Source: Tetmemena sp. SeJ-2015 (taxonomy: Eukaryota > Ciliophora > Spirotrichea > Sporadotrichida > Oxytrichidae). Taken from it: 64,000 bases of DNA. The position numbers and the translations under genes are program-made. Location: NCBI GenBank assembly GCA_027382625.1, contig JAJKFJ010022447.1, positions 102,298-166,297 of the forward strand, given 5' to 3'. This document shows, piece after piece, positions 11,701 through 25,807 of this stretch. The notes under the pieces were generated by a model. It was not told where the DNA came from. It did no database searches and worked only from the letters and a program-made list of their open reading frames with translations. How positions within the stretch are numbered: position 1 is the first letter of the stretch; every line of letters begins with the position of its first letter.

Positions 11701-12702
11701 TATCTTGGCTTTCTCTGAGCCTCATACGACTAAGAATGCTAGGAATAACTTCAACAAGACTTTCTACTTTCCCTCCTCCAAAAATAACCACCAAACAGCA
11801 GCCTAGAGCTAAATGAGTAGCACTATGACTAATTTCAAATCAAATTATAAATTCTATACTTTAAACTCAATTTCCGCTAGATGAATTTAGTTCAGCAGAA
11901 CAATCTGTTCGATGCAAATAATTCTCACTCCTAGCAAATGGATCATCCTTTTAACGCTAGACACAAGCCTCCCATAGCCTAGAAGATGGGAAAGCGGCAA
12001 ACTAGAATCCAGGCTGCTCAGTAATCAGAGAGCTACAAAAATTTGGAGTAAGTTTACTCTCAATCTCAGCTTTCTTACTTCTCCTAAAACGAAAACAAAG
12101 AGAGACAGCAGCTATAATTTCAGCAATAGCAATAATACTATCAGCAAATGTAGAATCACCAGCTTAGAAACAATCCACTAGGATACAGTAGTAACATGAA
12201 TTAGAGCTATATGAGTGGGAAACAAGGATTACCAGCATTTGGAAGCTTATAATCTTCATTGCCCAGGATTAGGCCATAGTCTACTCATCATTCCAGATCT
12301 AACTCCCTCTCCTCTCGCAGGCCTCTGACTCAAATGAGTTCTGTAACCAGTTTCAATCCAGCCAAAGTAAACTCTAACTCAAACATGAATCTAAGCTCTA
12401 GCAACTTTTACCCAACTTAACTCCCGCCAACTTCCAACAAGACTCTTATGTATTTTTAATTAACTCGAAAGAAGCTTCAAAACATGAATCAGTAATAGTA
12501 GCAGCAGCAGATAGTTGGAGGAGGAGCTTAGTAGTATTACCCAAATCTATTGCAGTAGAGCCATAACAACTATTCTTTCGCAAACAATGACTTCAACAGC
12601 AGTTAAGGATTTGCCAAGGCAGGATACAAGCCTGAAGTGGGGGGAGGAGGAAGCGTAGAGAGATATTCACAATCTAAAGTTATGCCTTTTGAACTTCTCT
12701 GA
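8735..12702 (+). CDS. Gln/Asn/Ser-rich low-complexity protein
   Basis: The start is ATG 8735 (MNRFQYIDSQNNAGG) and the stop is TGA 12700-12702. With TAA/TAG as Gln the frame stays open for long stretches between a few AT-rich interruptions (about 8820-8875, 10965-11020, 11230-11290, 11560-11620 and 11840-11880) that are introns or IESs. About 1,200 residues are dominated by Q, N, S, P and T, with polyQ runs (MNQQQQQQQIVGGG near 12490) and basic patches such as KKQRRQRKRKERG. A short coiled-coil-like, charged stretch lies near 10800-10960. No known domain is visible. It could be a disordered scaffold or nuclear protein. Most of the reassigned codons in the window are in this gene. Confidence 0.6.
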
Positions 12703-12866
12703 TAAATAGAACAAATATATTCTAGGTTTAGTAAAGGATCAGTTTTAACGAAATATATTCTGATATTTAAGATCAATGTTAATTTTGATCAAATGATTCT
12801 TGAAATAATGAACAAATTATTTACTTTAAAGAAATAAAAGATCTATAGAGATATTAGTTTCATAAA

Positions 12867-13618
12867 TCACTGATAGTTATTTATCTGAGGAGGGTTTAGA
12901 ATTTGTAAGCCAGTAAGCTTAGCACTTATATCTGGGGTCTTATTTTATTAGCGAGGAGGCATGTGTCCTGTGATCTTTTCAGAGATGTAAGAGTTGGCTC
13001 CACTTGCTAAGCCCCCAATCGCTTGACCTCCATTAGAATTATACATGAGCATATTTGAACTGCTCCTCTGAGTTGACTTTTAAGGTGCAAGTTTAGTAAG
13101 ATAAGCCACTTCTAAAGCTTTGATTCTTTCCTTGCTGAACTATTTAGTTTGAGTTATGTTTAGTGAAGCCTTAGAATCCTTCTGTGTGGTTGATGCAATG
13201 TCATTAGTACGAGAAATTGTAGTTCCCTTGCCTCTCGAGCGATCTTCAAAAGGCTGGTGAAAGAGCCCTCCTAGATTCTGAGTCTAGTAGCTGATTTAGT
13301 GGTGGTTCGAATGAGGAGTAGTGTTAGTTTCCATCATAGCCATCATGCTGTGGACTTCTCGCTCGTTTGCCATGTAGTCTCTTAAAGAAGAGAAAAAAAA
13401 ATATTTTGGGATCTTTCATTTACCAAGTTACTGATGTTATTGTATTGAGTGAGATCACGTGGGGACTTCTTTAGCTTTCTCAATCCATTCCTCATTATAA
13501 AAGTTATATCCTCTTCTCTTCCATCAACCGAGCCTTCTCCATTATAGAAAGCTGTTGAGTTATTGTTTGTCAAGTCTACTGCCTCTTCATCGGAATCTGG
13601 GTCTTATCTAAACTACAT
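12867..13618 (-). CDS. Small disordered protein, unknown
   Basis: The start is ATG 13618 (MQFRQDPDSDEEAVDL) and the stop is TGA at 12867-12869. One clean GT..AG intron of 43 bp (13381-13423) joins TQYNNISNL to RDYMANEREVHSMM. About 235 residues: acidic start, basic middle, Ser/Thr-rich end (EKITGHMPPRQQNK). No domain was recognised. It is convergent with the 8735-12702 gene; their stops are 165 bp apart. Confidence 0.55.
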
Positions 13619-13698
13619 TAAAACTTAAGAAAATAAAGGAAAAACTTCTTCTTATAAATTCTTGGAGACTATTTCTTGGTGAGACTCGAATCTATGCT

Positions 13699-13719
13699 AT
13701 TATAGGTTGAATATGAATA
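13699..13719 (+). repeat. 21 bp repeat, inverted partner at 14310-14330
   Basis: The 21 bases at 13699-13719 are the exact reverse complement of 14310-14330. The pair brackets the ubiquitin-like fragment, and the far copy overlaps the stop codon of the minus-strand gene ending at 14319. Confidence 0.7.
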
Positions 13720-13901
13720 CATGATCGTCGATGGGTATAACTTAGAAATACTTTCTGATTGAGTCCTTGTTGTGTGATTCATAATATATTACGCTTTAAA
13801 TTAAATTAACTCTATATTTAAATGTCTACTACAACAACTACTTCATCAACTACTACCACAACTACATCAACTACAACAACCTCAACTTCTAAAAGTTAAA
13901 A

Positions 13902-14141
<240 letters not shown>

Positions 14142-14318
14142 TAACTCAGACTGGGGTGGTGGTGTTCATGTTCTTGACGATGATCTTGTAGGAGCTGACT
14201 CCCTCATTAAATTTAAAAACATAATGCTTTTTTTACTATCTCTAATTTAATATATATCACTTTGTTCAAGAACTGTATCTTCATTAGGTTTTCCTTACCC
14301 TCGATCAACTATTCATAT

Positions 14319-17300
14319 TCAACCTATAATTTCAAGAATCCTTCTTTGCTACTCTTTGAAGATGTCAATTTTGTCAGGTGAGGCTCCCTTGCTAAGGATG
14401 TTCTTACCGAATCTATATCCCATAGACTACCCATCAAGCCTCCCGTTTGCCAGATTATACGTCGTAGGCGTCTCATCCATCAAGTCCTCTATGCTAGATT
14501 CACTTTTATCACTGTAGTAAACTTTAACTCCATTCTTCTTTGTCTTCTCTTTAAGATTTGCAGTGGATTGAATTCTATTGGATAAGCTTCCATCTCTCTG
14601 ATTTTAAGAAATTTCCGATGCCATCTTCTAAAGTTGGTTTCGACTTGGACTAAGATCAGCCAAAGAAGAACTTCTGCTTGGATCCTTCTTCCTCAAATTA
14701 TAAACTGCTTCTCTCGTATGCTCACTCTACCCGTGGCATCTATGAGGCTTTCTTGCTATCATTTCAGAGGTATTAGACTTCAATGATCTTTTGGTCAAAT
14801 GACCAGGGCTTACAGATGAGTTACCTGTCTTCGATTTTTTAGTTAAAGAATTCCTGCTCCTTTCATTTCTTTAAGGCCTGGATAAATTCTGAGCTTGTTC
14901 TTCATTCTCTGTTTCTCTTACTGCGTCTAAGTTCGTTTGCTAAAAGTTTCCTCTCCTCTCATTACCCCGAGCAGTCTAAGACATGAAATCAGCGTTATTA
15001 TCCGCAACTTCAAGTTGATCATTTGCACCTCTCTGACCTCTAGCTGATTTTGAGTGGTCTTGCCTTAGTCTCTCTATTTCTGCTCTTTCCCTCTCTAGTT
15101 CTAGTCTCTGCTACTTCAACTCTTCATTTAGGCGAGATATCTCTAATCGCTCTCGCTCTAGTCTATCTAACTCGCTATTATAGCCTAAGTCTTTACTCAT
15201 ATGAATCCCTTAATCTCTTCTATCTATTACATGCTTTGGAGATATCCTAGGTGAAATTTAAACCTCCTTTCTTTCTCGATTGAAAAATGGAAGGGGCCTT
15301 ATTTCAGTTGGCTCACCTAACTTTTTTACTCTTGTTGGAGTCAGTGGATAGCTCATCACTTTCCTCTGCTCATCTTCGGATTCGCTGCTCTATTTATCTC
15401 CCTCGTCTAGCAATCCAATCTCAGTGGTCATGTTATTCTTGTTGTACTGTGTGTTGTTATAGTTTTTCTGCATTTTTGAACTTTGATAGTGGTGAGACTT
15501 CTTGTTGTCTTTGGAGAAAGGGGCTGGGTCTGACTTCCTTCTCTGTCTTTGTATGTCTTCCCTCTCCTATCTACGCAAAGTCAAGGGCGAACTCTCTTTC
15601 TCTTCTTGCTCTATCATTTGCATAAGTCTTTACTCTAGATTGATTGGCTGAACTTGTCTCAGATTAGAGAGGAGAGCCTTCATAGCTTCAAGCCTTATGT
15701 TTCTATCGTCACTGACTGTCAATGCTGTTCTATTGAGTGCCTCCTTTTCACCGTCATACATTAAACTTAAAATAAGAAAATTAATTTAACTTGATATTAA
15801 CTATGGATTGACATGGCTGAGGCATTTGCAAGTTCGTTATATTGCTCATTTACGTAATTGAGTCTGGGCTTTCGAGGGAGGTCTTTGTCGTGGAACATTC
15901 TTTGAACCCATTTTGGTCTTTCTTTGCAGCAGGGAGTGAACTCCAACAGCATCATTACTAAAATGAGCAGTGAGATTATAATGGCTTCTATATCCATTAA
16001 GGAAGTGAATTTAGCATTTCCATCAAGACTAAGCAACAAGTTAAAGCTAGAATTACCAATTGACACGATACTCGTTAAAATTGAAATGTAGTGAAGTGAA
16101 AGATTTTATTTATTTATGAGAAATATAATTATTGCTCATCATTATTTCTAGAAAAGAATTAAAATTGAATTAAGAATTTTAAGATGCTAAAGTAAAATTT
16201 TATATTACGGATTATAAAAAGGTAATAATTTAAGTCAAAATATTTTTTATATTATTTGATGTTCTTATTTGTTACTTTATTTGAATTGAAAGATAAAGCC
16301 TCCTGATTCTTTAATGTTCTGTGATTGCATTTAGTGAGCAGCTCTACTTGTCATTGAAATTAGGAGTAAAGGAATTTGAAAAGCCTAGAACTGAGAAAGG
16401 CTGAGGAATAGACATTTGATGTCACTAGGCATTTAAAGTGCTGCTTTATGATCTCTAAAGGCTAATGTTTTGCTAAATATGCTCAGGAATAGGATCAAGA
16501 AGTAGATATTAATAAAGCAGTTCAATACAATAGCACCAATCGAGATTATTTGATTCTCAGTAAAGCCATAGTAATTGAACACTACTACTTCTAATAAGAA
16601 ATGAATCAGCTCTAAGATGCTCAATCCACCAATGCAAGAAGGGACAAATTTGGTTTAATTCTCCTTGCAGGAAATCATAATTATGAAAACCAAACCCACC
16701 CAGGCAAGACCAGCTATCAAGAAAGGCATAGGGTAGTTCGCATCGATGAAGAAAACGCAATTTCCATTTATAAGAGCTGCGGATCCAACACAGCTTGTAC
16801 ACTGTTTTTAGTTTGGACCAGTACAAGTCTTACACCGCTTTGAATAGCAGTCCTTACATGAGTAGTCTTTAAGATTCTGATAGGTGCTTTCAGGACAACT
16901 ATCGTAGCAATACAAATCATACAAAAGGGGAAGGGATGTTATTCAAAGATAGAAAACTTATCATAATACTAAAGATGTTATAAATGCAGGAATACAGAGG
17001 CATCACCTGTCAAGGGGCTATAGCAAGAGGAGCAGCCGGTTATGTTAGTATTGATACAAGATCTGCAAGGTAGCTAGCAGGAAAAGTTTAGTACGAGGGA
17101 AGAATTTTAGTAGTCAAGAGCGTAAAAGTCTGAGGTAAAGGAGTAAACCAAGAATGATGAGGTAGTTATGATTTCTGGAGGATTGGTTATCGGAGTATAA
17201 TAAATTTCATTTGCTCTAATACTTTAAACAACTATTATAACTGAGAATTGAATAAGGCTAGGTTCACTTGAATATGGAAAAGCTTTATAAATCGTCAAAG

Positions 17301-20300
17301 TTCGGTTAGTAAAAAGAAGGATTGAATTTAAAAATATCCCTGGTTAGTAGTGTTCAAGAAGCAGTTGATGTTGCTAGAAGTGCCTTGGACTGAGGCACAT
17401 TTGATAGTTGAATTATTACTTGGGAGGGTGAGCTCAGCAGGGAAACTAATCTGTAGGATCATATTTTGCTCGTAGTTAGTTGGATTAAAGGTAAAAGTAT
17501 ACTTGGTTGTAGCACTAACTTAATAGTTGTCCAAAGATATTGAGAATTGAGAGGCGTTAATTGCGTATGGAGAATCGTTGACTACAATAACGCCTGAGGT
17601 TAGAGTTTGGATCAGGCTGCCAGTGGAAGAATATTGACTCACAATCACAGAGGAGGAAGGTCGAGTTGAGACTGGGTTCTTCACATCAGTTATTAGGAAT
17701 GAGAATGAAGTTGAGAGGCTAGTCTAGAGCATTCATAAAAATAAACATTCTCCTTGACTTACTACTTATTGTAGCTGTCAAAAGCTAACTGCTGCTGTAT
17801 GTACAGGATAAAATTATTTTTATAAGGATATAGACTTAGAGGTAAAGTAAGAGCCCTGTGCATAGCACTTTGAGTGCTGCTAAATACAGGTCCATCAGAT
17901 GGAGTATTTATCACAAAGTAATCTAAATAAAATAAATCTTAAAACATCTCCTACTGCTACAGTATTTTGAACTGCTATTGTAAATGTATAGTTAGTGGAG
18001 ACTCCATTCACCTAAGACTATCTTATGATAATGACTTAAATAAATAATAAGATTAATCTATATTTTTGCTTGCTTGATAGTGCTGGCAGTTATCATTTGA
18101 AGTTTGGCTGTATCATTGCTAACAAAAGTAGGGTAGATTAAACTCCCATCTGAGAATGTGAGATTGAAGGCACTAGTCTTAGTCAGGGATCGTGGATTCC
18201 TCAAGCCTGGGATGTTTATAGCCAGAGATGGAGGATCATCAGACACCGCTTGTACAAACAGACCCTTCACTGTAATATTCGAGCCAGAGATCGAGCAATC
18301 CAGACGGGTTGAGTTAGAAAAACCAGTCAACACTTTCTTACCACAGTTGCGAGTGACCAGAGTAGAATCATAGACAGATATTTCTGTTGGGAGAGTAATT
18401 GTCAGCCAAAACTATATAAAATTATTCTGAAATTAAAGTTACTATGAATGGTTTAAGTTGTGGTGAGAAGATATCCAGGAGGGTTAATATAGAAAGTGTA
18501 AGAAACGTCTTCTGTATTTGTCACATAGTTATCGGAAGTTACAGAGGCAGATGTAATGAGTGTATAAGTGTGAGATATTTGAGGTGCCGAGCCGCTGTCT
18601 ACTGAGTATCCATCAATAGAAGTGTCTACTTAAATAGCGGGACTAGGCTTTGAAGTTGGAGGGTTTCTGATGTAGAGATTTCCAATTTAGAGATAAATAG
18701 TTGATCCAGCAGCCACTGAACTAGCGAAAAGACCACTAACTGTGATTTGATTGGTGGATTAATCTGATTTACATGTGTATGTTGCTTTCAAAGAGAAGCC
18801 CAAAGACTCAGTAATTGTGCAGGTTCTAGTGTTTACTTAAAGTATTATAAAATTTAACTTCATATCCAAGAGAAGTGCTGTCAAAAATTATTGCTACCCC
18901 TCCAGTAGTTCCAATTGAATTAGTGATCGTGAAAGTTGCAGTGTAAGTTTTAGCATATTAGAGCACTCCAGTTATGTTAACTGGTTTGACTGTTATTTTA
19001 GAAAGACTGGCTACTGTAGCAGTTGCAGTTAATCCTGTGGCCAGAGAATCAATACCAAAGTCTGACTCATCAAAGGTAAGAATGAGAAAATTTAAGGAAT
19101 AGAATAAATATGAGTAATTTATGAGAAAGATGACGTAGGTTTTGTGGAGCCTGGGTTTAGGATATTCGAAAGGGAGAAGGAAACACTATCAGCCTGGTTT
19201 ATATAGCTGCTTACCACACTTTTTATATTGATGTCTAACCGCTGACTGTAATTGTAGGAGAAGAGGAAAGCGCAGGAACGAGGGAGACGTAGCTAAGGGT
19301 TCCTGAAACTGAAACTTCAGAGGGCAATACTATTCTGATCCATCCTCCAGCAGGAATAGGATTAAAAATATTTGAATTTGATTATTGGTCACAATGATGA
19401 ACATGTAAGTCCTGCCTTGTTGACCACTGAGTTTTGAATTATTCTAACCACTGAGTCCGAAGATAGACTGCCAACTGAACTAAGTGTGAGAGTAAGTCCA
19501 GAGCAAGACTCTATCAAGTTACTACTTGAGTCGGCTGTTGATATTCCAAAAGTAGTATAAGGCTTTAATGTGGGTGGGTTCCTGACGTTTCAAGAAAATA
19601 GTAATTAAATTTAAACTTTAGTTGCTTACTGTAATTTTGATAGTCTTACTTGCTGCAAGTCCGTTAGTGGCAGTGAATAATCCAGCCACAGTTATCGTAT
19701 CAGTGGTACCTGATACTGGAGAACTTACAATTGCAGTGCAAGTTGCGCTGCCTGATAAGTCTCCTCCCAAAGTGCAGCTAGTCGAGATCGAGTCTACCAT
19801 AGACCCAGGACTAGAGGCTCCTAAAGCTCTCTGCTCCCATTTAGGAAGAATAAAATAGAAGCTTAAGTGATAATTTGAAGAGTGATGATAACTATTCCAG
19901 ATGAGGGAACAACAGTTGCTATTGTTAAGGAGAAGGTCATGGAGGTATAGATAAATAAAATAATTTCGTTATAAACTTCAGATTTTCGCATTTAAGTTTA
20001 CCCACTTAGTCACTGGTACTAGAGACACTGCCAGCACTAGCCGATAACGTTTTTCCTGTATAGCTCACACTTCCCGATGAAGTTGAGTCAACTGTTGTGG
20101 TACCTGAGAGAGTTGCAACTTAGAAAGTTGTAAGAGTAACAGCTGAGCTTGGATTCGTTATCCCGCTGAACTAAGAAAAGGGTTTTGATGGGCTTGAGAA
20201 TTAATTTTACTGATATAACATAGAGTGGGAAGGTGGCTGAGTTGACAGTCCCTGTTGTGAAAGAAACTTTAATGACCGTTGAGGAAGTCACTGCACAAGT

Positions 20301-20631
20301 GGGCGTTTTTAGAAAGCCTGTAACCCCTGAGCATGTTATAGATCCTATTGCAGGCAAAGTCACTCCACTAGGAAAAGTGAATTGGATGGTATTTGAGTTA
20401 GTAATAGCTGTGCTCAGAGTAAGCGTGAAAGTGAGAACTATCATAGAATAAACTTTAAACTATTTAAAGTGTAAGTAGTTGAAGTGCTGATTATCTTAGA
20501 GCCCAGGTTTATGTTAGCAGTAATCGATCCACCTATAATTTCACTTTCTTAAATTTGAAATTACCTTAACAGTTCTCCAACTGAATCAGCACTAATATGG
20601 TTAGGAAAATAATTTTAGCAAGGGCTTTCAT
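14319..20631 (-). CDS. Large secreted/membrane protein: extracellular repeats, Cys-rich stalk, membrane spans, cytoplasmic tail
   Basis: ATG 20631 begins a signal peptide (MKALAKIIFLTILVLIQLE). About 20400-17100 encodes repeated Ser/Thr/Gly-rich blocks of 80-100 residues with patterns such as ITCSGVTGFLKTPTC and FTFPSGVTLP. Near 17000-16830 Cys-rich repeats like CKTCTGPNQKQCTSC appear (furin/growth-factor-receptor style). Several membrane spans follow (16750-16440: PFLIAGLAWVGLVFIIMISC, LNCFINIYFLILFLSIF; 16060-15900: IEAIIISLLILVMMLLEF). The last part (15760-14319) is cytoplasmic, charged and partly coiled coil (ELDRLERERLEISRLNEELK), ending at TGA 14319-14321. Many short introns or IESs interrupt it, including a 23 bp GT..AG one near 20440. 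The tail from ATG 15761 could be a separate gene, because the splice that joins it uses a weak donor. Large proteins of this layout are typical of ciliates; the ligand is unknown. Confidence 0.5.
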
Positions 20632-20697
20632 TTTCTAATTATTGAACTTTCAACAAGTTATTTCCTAAATTTAACTATCTATATCCACAGTTTGATG

Positions 20698-23633
20698 CTA
20701 CTAAAATTTCTAATAGAATAGATCTCAGGACTTGAAAATTAACAACGAAGTGTTGATACTGAATACAGCTGGGCAGAAGGATTCCAAGAAACCTTATATC
20801 ATAACCTCTAACTACTACTAGCCAGAGTAGATCCTGATGATTTCTATGATCGACTGCGAGTGTAAAATTTTCCAACTTAGTTAAAATAAAAAAGACCTCC
20901 TAATCGTAGAGGAGTAAATTTAATTATTCACAGAAATTAATCTTTAAGTATGATGAGTAGACATCTTATTTCACAAAGTTTGTGTGCACAGCAATTTCAA
21001 TATCCCGTTTTAAGATAAACAAGGAGCTCATCGCTTGTCTGGCAGGGGATTCTAATATAGAGATAATATATGTGGACTAGAGAAGTTCGAGATTCGGAAA
21101 GTGTATTTTCAAACAATCAATAAAAAACAACCATGGGCCGATAACAAACATATTCAACTCACCTGAGAGCGGATTAGTTGTGACTACTTTCAATGGCTAC
21201 ATTAAGAATTATGAGTCCATAGAGTTTAAAGAGGTGTGGGAGTATCCTGACTACAATATTGGCCTAGTTCAAAGTAACACAATCACCACACTTGCTTACT
21301 CATAGGCTCTTGGCTACATATGTGTGGGAGGTGTAGAAGGAAAGTTATTCATGTTTGATCTCTAGGCTCAAGTTAAAGTTGCTACTTCTCACAAGCATCA
21401 ATCCAAAAATAATTTTCATTTATAAAATTGCCAATCTGAACTAATCTACTTGTACTTTTACGATAGGCAGTACTAGTTGGTATCTATCTCTCGAGATCGA
21501 CAGATAAATCTGTGGGACTCGAACAAATTGGAGTGCGTGCAAATTATAAAGGACATCAACTTTCCTAGCAAAGAATATACAGCTGCCTGTTTTGCTGCTG
21601 GTATGGACAAGATCTTTGTGGTTAATAGAATCGCCAAAGTCTTCAAGATGAAGGTGGATGAGAAAGTAGAGTTGAAGAATTTATAGACGCTTGAGCTCAT
21701 GCAATAAAATAAGACTTTCATTGAGGATAACCTGGAAGCTCTTGATAAAGAAGAGCTTTTGTAAAGTCTCAAGGCTAGCAAGGAATTTTAGTAAAAGAAA
21801 GAGAGTGAAACCATGATAGGGGTGGTAAGAAAAGGGACTAGAATCAAGTTTCAAGAGAAGAGACAATTCGTATACAAGAAAAGGAAAGCTGGCGCTGATG
21901 GGAGTGTCCTTGTCTCTGAAAAGTCTTAGTTGGTTGGAGTATTTATTCTATCCCAGAGAAATAAAGTTGTTACAGTGGATTCTGATTACATGGTCAAAAT
22001 TTGGGATCTTATTAGTGGAGAGATAGATACCACTGTTCTTATCAAGAAGGAAAAGAATTATCTACTCAAGACTTTCGATAAAGCAAAGAATAACGACTAA
22101 GAAGAAAATTCAAAGCTTGAGCTGGCTACTCTAAATTCATAAGATGAAAGTCAACTTGCTGTAAGCGATGAGGATGGGTTGATTACAGTTCACAATCTTA
22201 ACTCTGGTTCTATTCTTTTCACCTTAAATAAGAAAGAAGATGCCTTGTAACTTAGCTAAATTTAATTCATAGGGAATAAGTCTAATATCTACCTCTGTGG
22301 CACGGCTACTTCTGGAGATGTCTAATATTTCACGAAGCCTATGCCTTCTAATTACTATAACACCACTTAGAAAAGTAGTGCAGTCTCAGATTATATAATT
22401 AAAAAAAAAATAATTATTAAGATAGTTATGTTAGTTAGGCTCTTGTAAAGAAAAACATGCACAAAGGGGATATATATGCAGTGGCTTAAAATGAAAGCTG
22501 TATCGCACTCGGAGGTATCGATAATAAAATTTCATTCTGGTCCTCTTAAACTGGCTCATTCAAGTCCTATATAAAATTGCCAACTAGAAAACAAGAGGAG
22601 GAAACTTCTGTTTAGAGGGATATTTCTTCCTCGAAAGAGCTAGATATCTTTATAGCAGGTCTTTAATTCTTGAGAAGACATAAAAACATGCTCTTGGTTC
22701 TTTAAAACACAGGAGACTTGCACATTTGCCATCCTGCCAGTTCAAGAGTAATACAAGAGTTTGCTCTTAAAACTGTTATGAATGGCTTTTTGAGTGTAAA
22801 TTCAAACTTAAATTTCTAAGATAGTTGATAATCAAAATCCAATCAGAGTGAAAATTTGCTTTTGTGTGTGGGAGACACTGGTATAGCAGAGACTTTCGAA
22901 ATTCTAGATAAGAAAAGTTTTGAAGATTAAGATAGCAGCAATAGCCAATTTTTTAGCAGAAGATAGACAAAGGACTTTCCTAAAACTCACAAGGCAAGGA
23001 ATAAATTAAGTATTGAGACTAAGGAAAAAAGCATTTTCAGCCGATTTTAGACTCAAATGCTGGACACTAATTACACAAAATACTAGAGAAAGACCAGAGA
23101 CTAGGACGGAATCCTGATAAAAGGAGTAGCTGAAGTGATTGACGACGATGATTCAGAGAATAGGCTTTAGAGCAATCTATTGTCTTAAACGTTCACCTCA
23201 ACTAAGAGAGGCAAAGTTGACTTTAGGAGTATTCTGAAAAACATACATGAATAGTCCTTCAATGAAAATGAGAGAGTTAATTCAGATCTCAACCATTAAC
23301 TGTAGTTCACCTCCCGTTTTAAGAAAATCTAAAGATGGAGAGCACACTTCATCTCTTAAAAAGACTAAGTTCAAGTTCCATAACTATTTTTATTTATTTT
23401 AAGTCATAAAAGCTGTCGCCTTTAGAGGGATTTGTCTGACTGCGACAAACAACGGTATTGTGAAACTCTTTTCGAAGGAAGGAACTCCCTTAGGCTCTTT
23501 GAATAATTAGTCTTAGATTTGGGAATCCTCGTTAATTAAGCATTTAGCTAACTTGGAAGATTTTGAGGAAGAGGATAGCTAGATTTCATCTATGGAATCC
23601 TCAGTATCGATTCAAATAAAGTAGAAATAGTGA
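20698..23633 (+). CDS. WD40-repeat protein
   Basis: The frame runs from about 20698 to TGA 23631-23633 with an intron of 28 bp near 20911-20938, an AT-rich break near 22400 and another intron near 23370-23400. Typical WD blades are visible: QLVSISRDRQINLWDSN, QRNKVVTVDSDYMVKIWDL, ESQLAVSDEDGLITVHNL, ESCIALGGIDNKISFWSSQT and, at the end, AVAFRGICLTATNNGIVKLF. A Lys/Glu-rich insert separates two propeller halves, and a poorly conserved linker (about 22880-23330) sits before the last blade. About 900 residues. The start is uncertain: no ATG lies in the best frame at the 5' end, so a first segment may be missing or lie elsewhere. It is a scaffold-type protein; the partner is unknown. Confidence 0.6.
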
Positions 23634-23784
23634 TCACTAATTTAATAGTTATTTTTTCCATTTCCCTTTTTTAAGAAAATTTGTCGTCCCTCTTTTTATT
23701 TGAGTAGAGATCGCTGAGCTTAAGAAATAAAAGAAATACTTCTGCTTCCAATTTAGTTTAATTATTTGAGCACATCACTAGTAA

Positions 23785-25682
23785 ATGGTGGAGTCAACAC
23801 AGCAGCCTTAAGTCAAGAAACCAGAGGTCAGTTTAAGAGACACTCTTGAGATCCAAGTCAATCAGTCCTTTTTCAAGGAGTGGAACTAGAAATTAGTCGA
23901 AGCTGGTTTCTTCTATTCTAACAAGAAAGAGGATTGGCTCATTATAAAAATTAGAACTTGAATTATATTTTTTAAATATCTTATAACCAAGACAATATAC
24001 AGTAACTAATAGAAACCTTCCAAAATTATAATCATTATTTTTGAAACCTTGCATCTGTTTGACCTAGTGAGGATAGACGAGGCAAAGTACTTGCTGACTT
24101 TCTACGAAAATAATTCCGCACCCTATGAAGACTTCAAACATGACCTCATCAAGCTCATGAATTAGATAGCAGGCTTGGAGTACGATCGCATAGTAGACGC
24201 CTACACAACACCTGCAGAGAGAATCATAAAGACTCTAATCTAAATCAAAGAGAAATACCTAGCAAAGGACAATCCTAACCCAAATGAGGATTTGGCACGA
24301 GAAATAAACTTTGCAATCAATAACATAGCAGAGAGGAAGATCTATCAGTCAACTGCAGCTAGTATTTCGCTGGAAAGTCCTCAACTCCTTAATATAAGAA
24401 AGCACAGTAACATACTTGAAGGATGGATGAACGAGTATTCAGAAGTTAATCATGAGAGTAGCAGCTCCTCATCAGTGAGAGCTGCTAAGTTGCATGGACT
24501 AAGTAGGAATTCATCATCTAGTAGCAATGTAGACGCAAGCAGCAATGCTTCCATCGGCTAACCTGTGGCAAAGGAATAAATCTAGTCTCTGAGAAGAAAG
24601 TCTAACATAAGATCTCTGATTACCGACTATGAAAAGATGGAGGAGTAGCTTTCCTAGACCACTCGTAGGGACTTCAACATCTTTGACTTCGTAAACTAAG
24701 TAGGAAGAGCTCAAGTGCTGCCACTAATGGGCCTACATTTCTTCATGTAGCATCACTTAGACGTGTATGTAAACGAGCGCAAGCTGGCCATTTTCTTCGA
24801 AGACATCTATAAATCTTACAAAAGGGAGGTTTAATACCACAATGACTTGCACGGAGTAGATGTGGCCCACATGACCAATCTATTTTTAGTACAGGGTTAA
24901 CTGGCATAAATTTTGGAACTCGAGCATATTGATATCATGGCCCTTTTAACAGCAGCCCTCTGTCATGATCTCGGCCACGATGGCTTTACCAACGTGTACC
25001 ATGTAAATGCAATGACCGACAGAGCTATCAGATACAACGATGTGTCAGTTTAGGAAAACTATCATGTGGCTGAATCATTTGCTATCATTAAAAAAGATGA
25101 AACTAACTTAAGTTTATAAAAATGCAATTCATTTAGAGTAACTTTTTGGAGCAGTTGACTACAGATGAAATGAAGGTTTTCAGGAAAAGAATGATAGGAT
25201 GCATCCTAGCTACTGATATGGCGAAACATGCTTCAGACATGTCAGCTCTAAAATCTTTGGTTGAGGCTAAGCAAATCTCTGGTGGCAACAACGCCTCTCT
25301 AGTTTTAAACAAGGAGAATGAGGCCTCTCTATTTAAGAGTTAGCAATTCATAATGGAAATGGTTTTGCACAGTAGTGATGTTTCCAATACAACTAGACCT
25401 TTTGAAGTCGTGAAACAGTGGACATACTTATTATTCGAGGAGTTTTTCCAATAAGGTGATTTAGAGAAAGACCAAGGACTACCTATTTCATTCTTGTGCA
25501 ATCGTGAGACCACTATCGTTCCCAAGATGCAGCCTGGCTTTATCAACTTCATTACTATTCCTTTGTGGAGCGTGCTTGTAGAAATCATGCCTAATATGGC
25601 CGAGTATGTTGAGGAGGCTAAAAAGAATGTGGTTAATTGGGAACACTATGAAGAGACAGAAGAGGATAAGAAAATTTATTGA
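23785..25682 (+). CDS. 3',5'-cyclic-nucleotide phosphodiesterase
   Basis: The start is ATG 23785 (MVESTQQPQVKKPEVSL) and the stop is TGA 25680-25682. The catalytic domain has the class I PDE signatures in order: YHNDLHGVDVAH (HNxxH), LCHDLGHDGFTNVYHVN (HD metal site), YNDVSVQENYHVAESF, RMIGCILATDMAKH, HSSDVSNTTRPFEV (second metal Asp) and the invariant Gln in MQPGFINFITIPLW. The enzyme should hydrolyse cAMP and/or cGMP; the nucleotide cannot be told. The N-terminal 270 residues carry a Ser-rich stretch (ESSSSSSVRAAK) and no recognised regulatory domain. Two AT-rich interruptions (about 23950-24050 and 25095-25145) break the frame and are introns or IESs. The expected metal and substrate residues are all present. 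Confidence 0.85.
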
Positions 25683-25807
25683 GCCAGTATATCCAGAAAT
25701 TAAGCTTAAGGTATTTATGGAAACACTTTTCTTAGTATGAAATTTAAGTTTTGCACTATTCAGAATAAATTGATCTTGCCACTGGAATTAGTAGTTAATT
25801 ATTGATA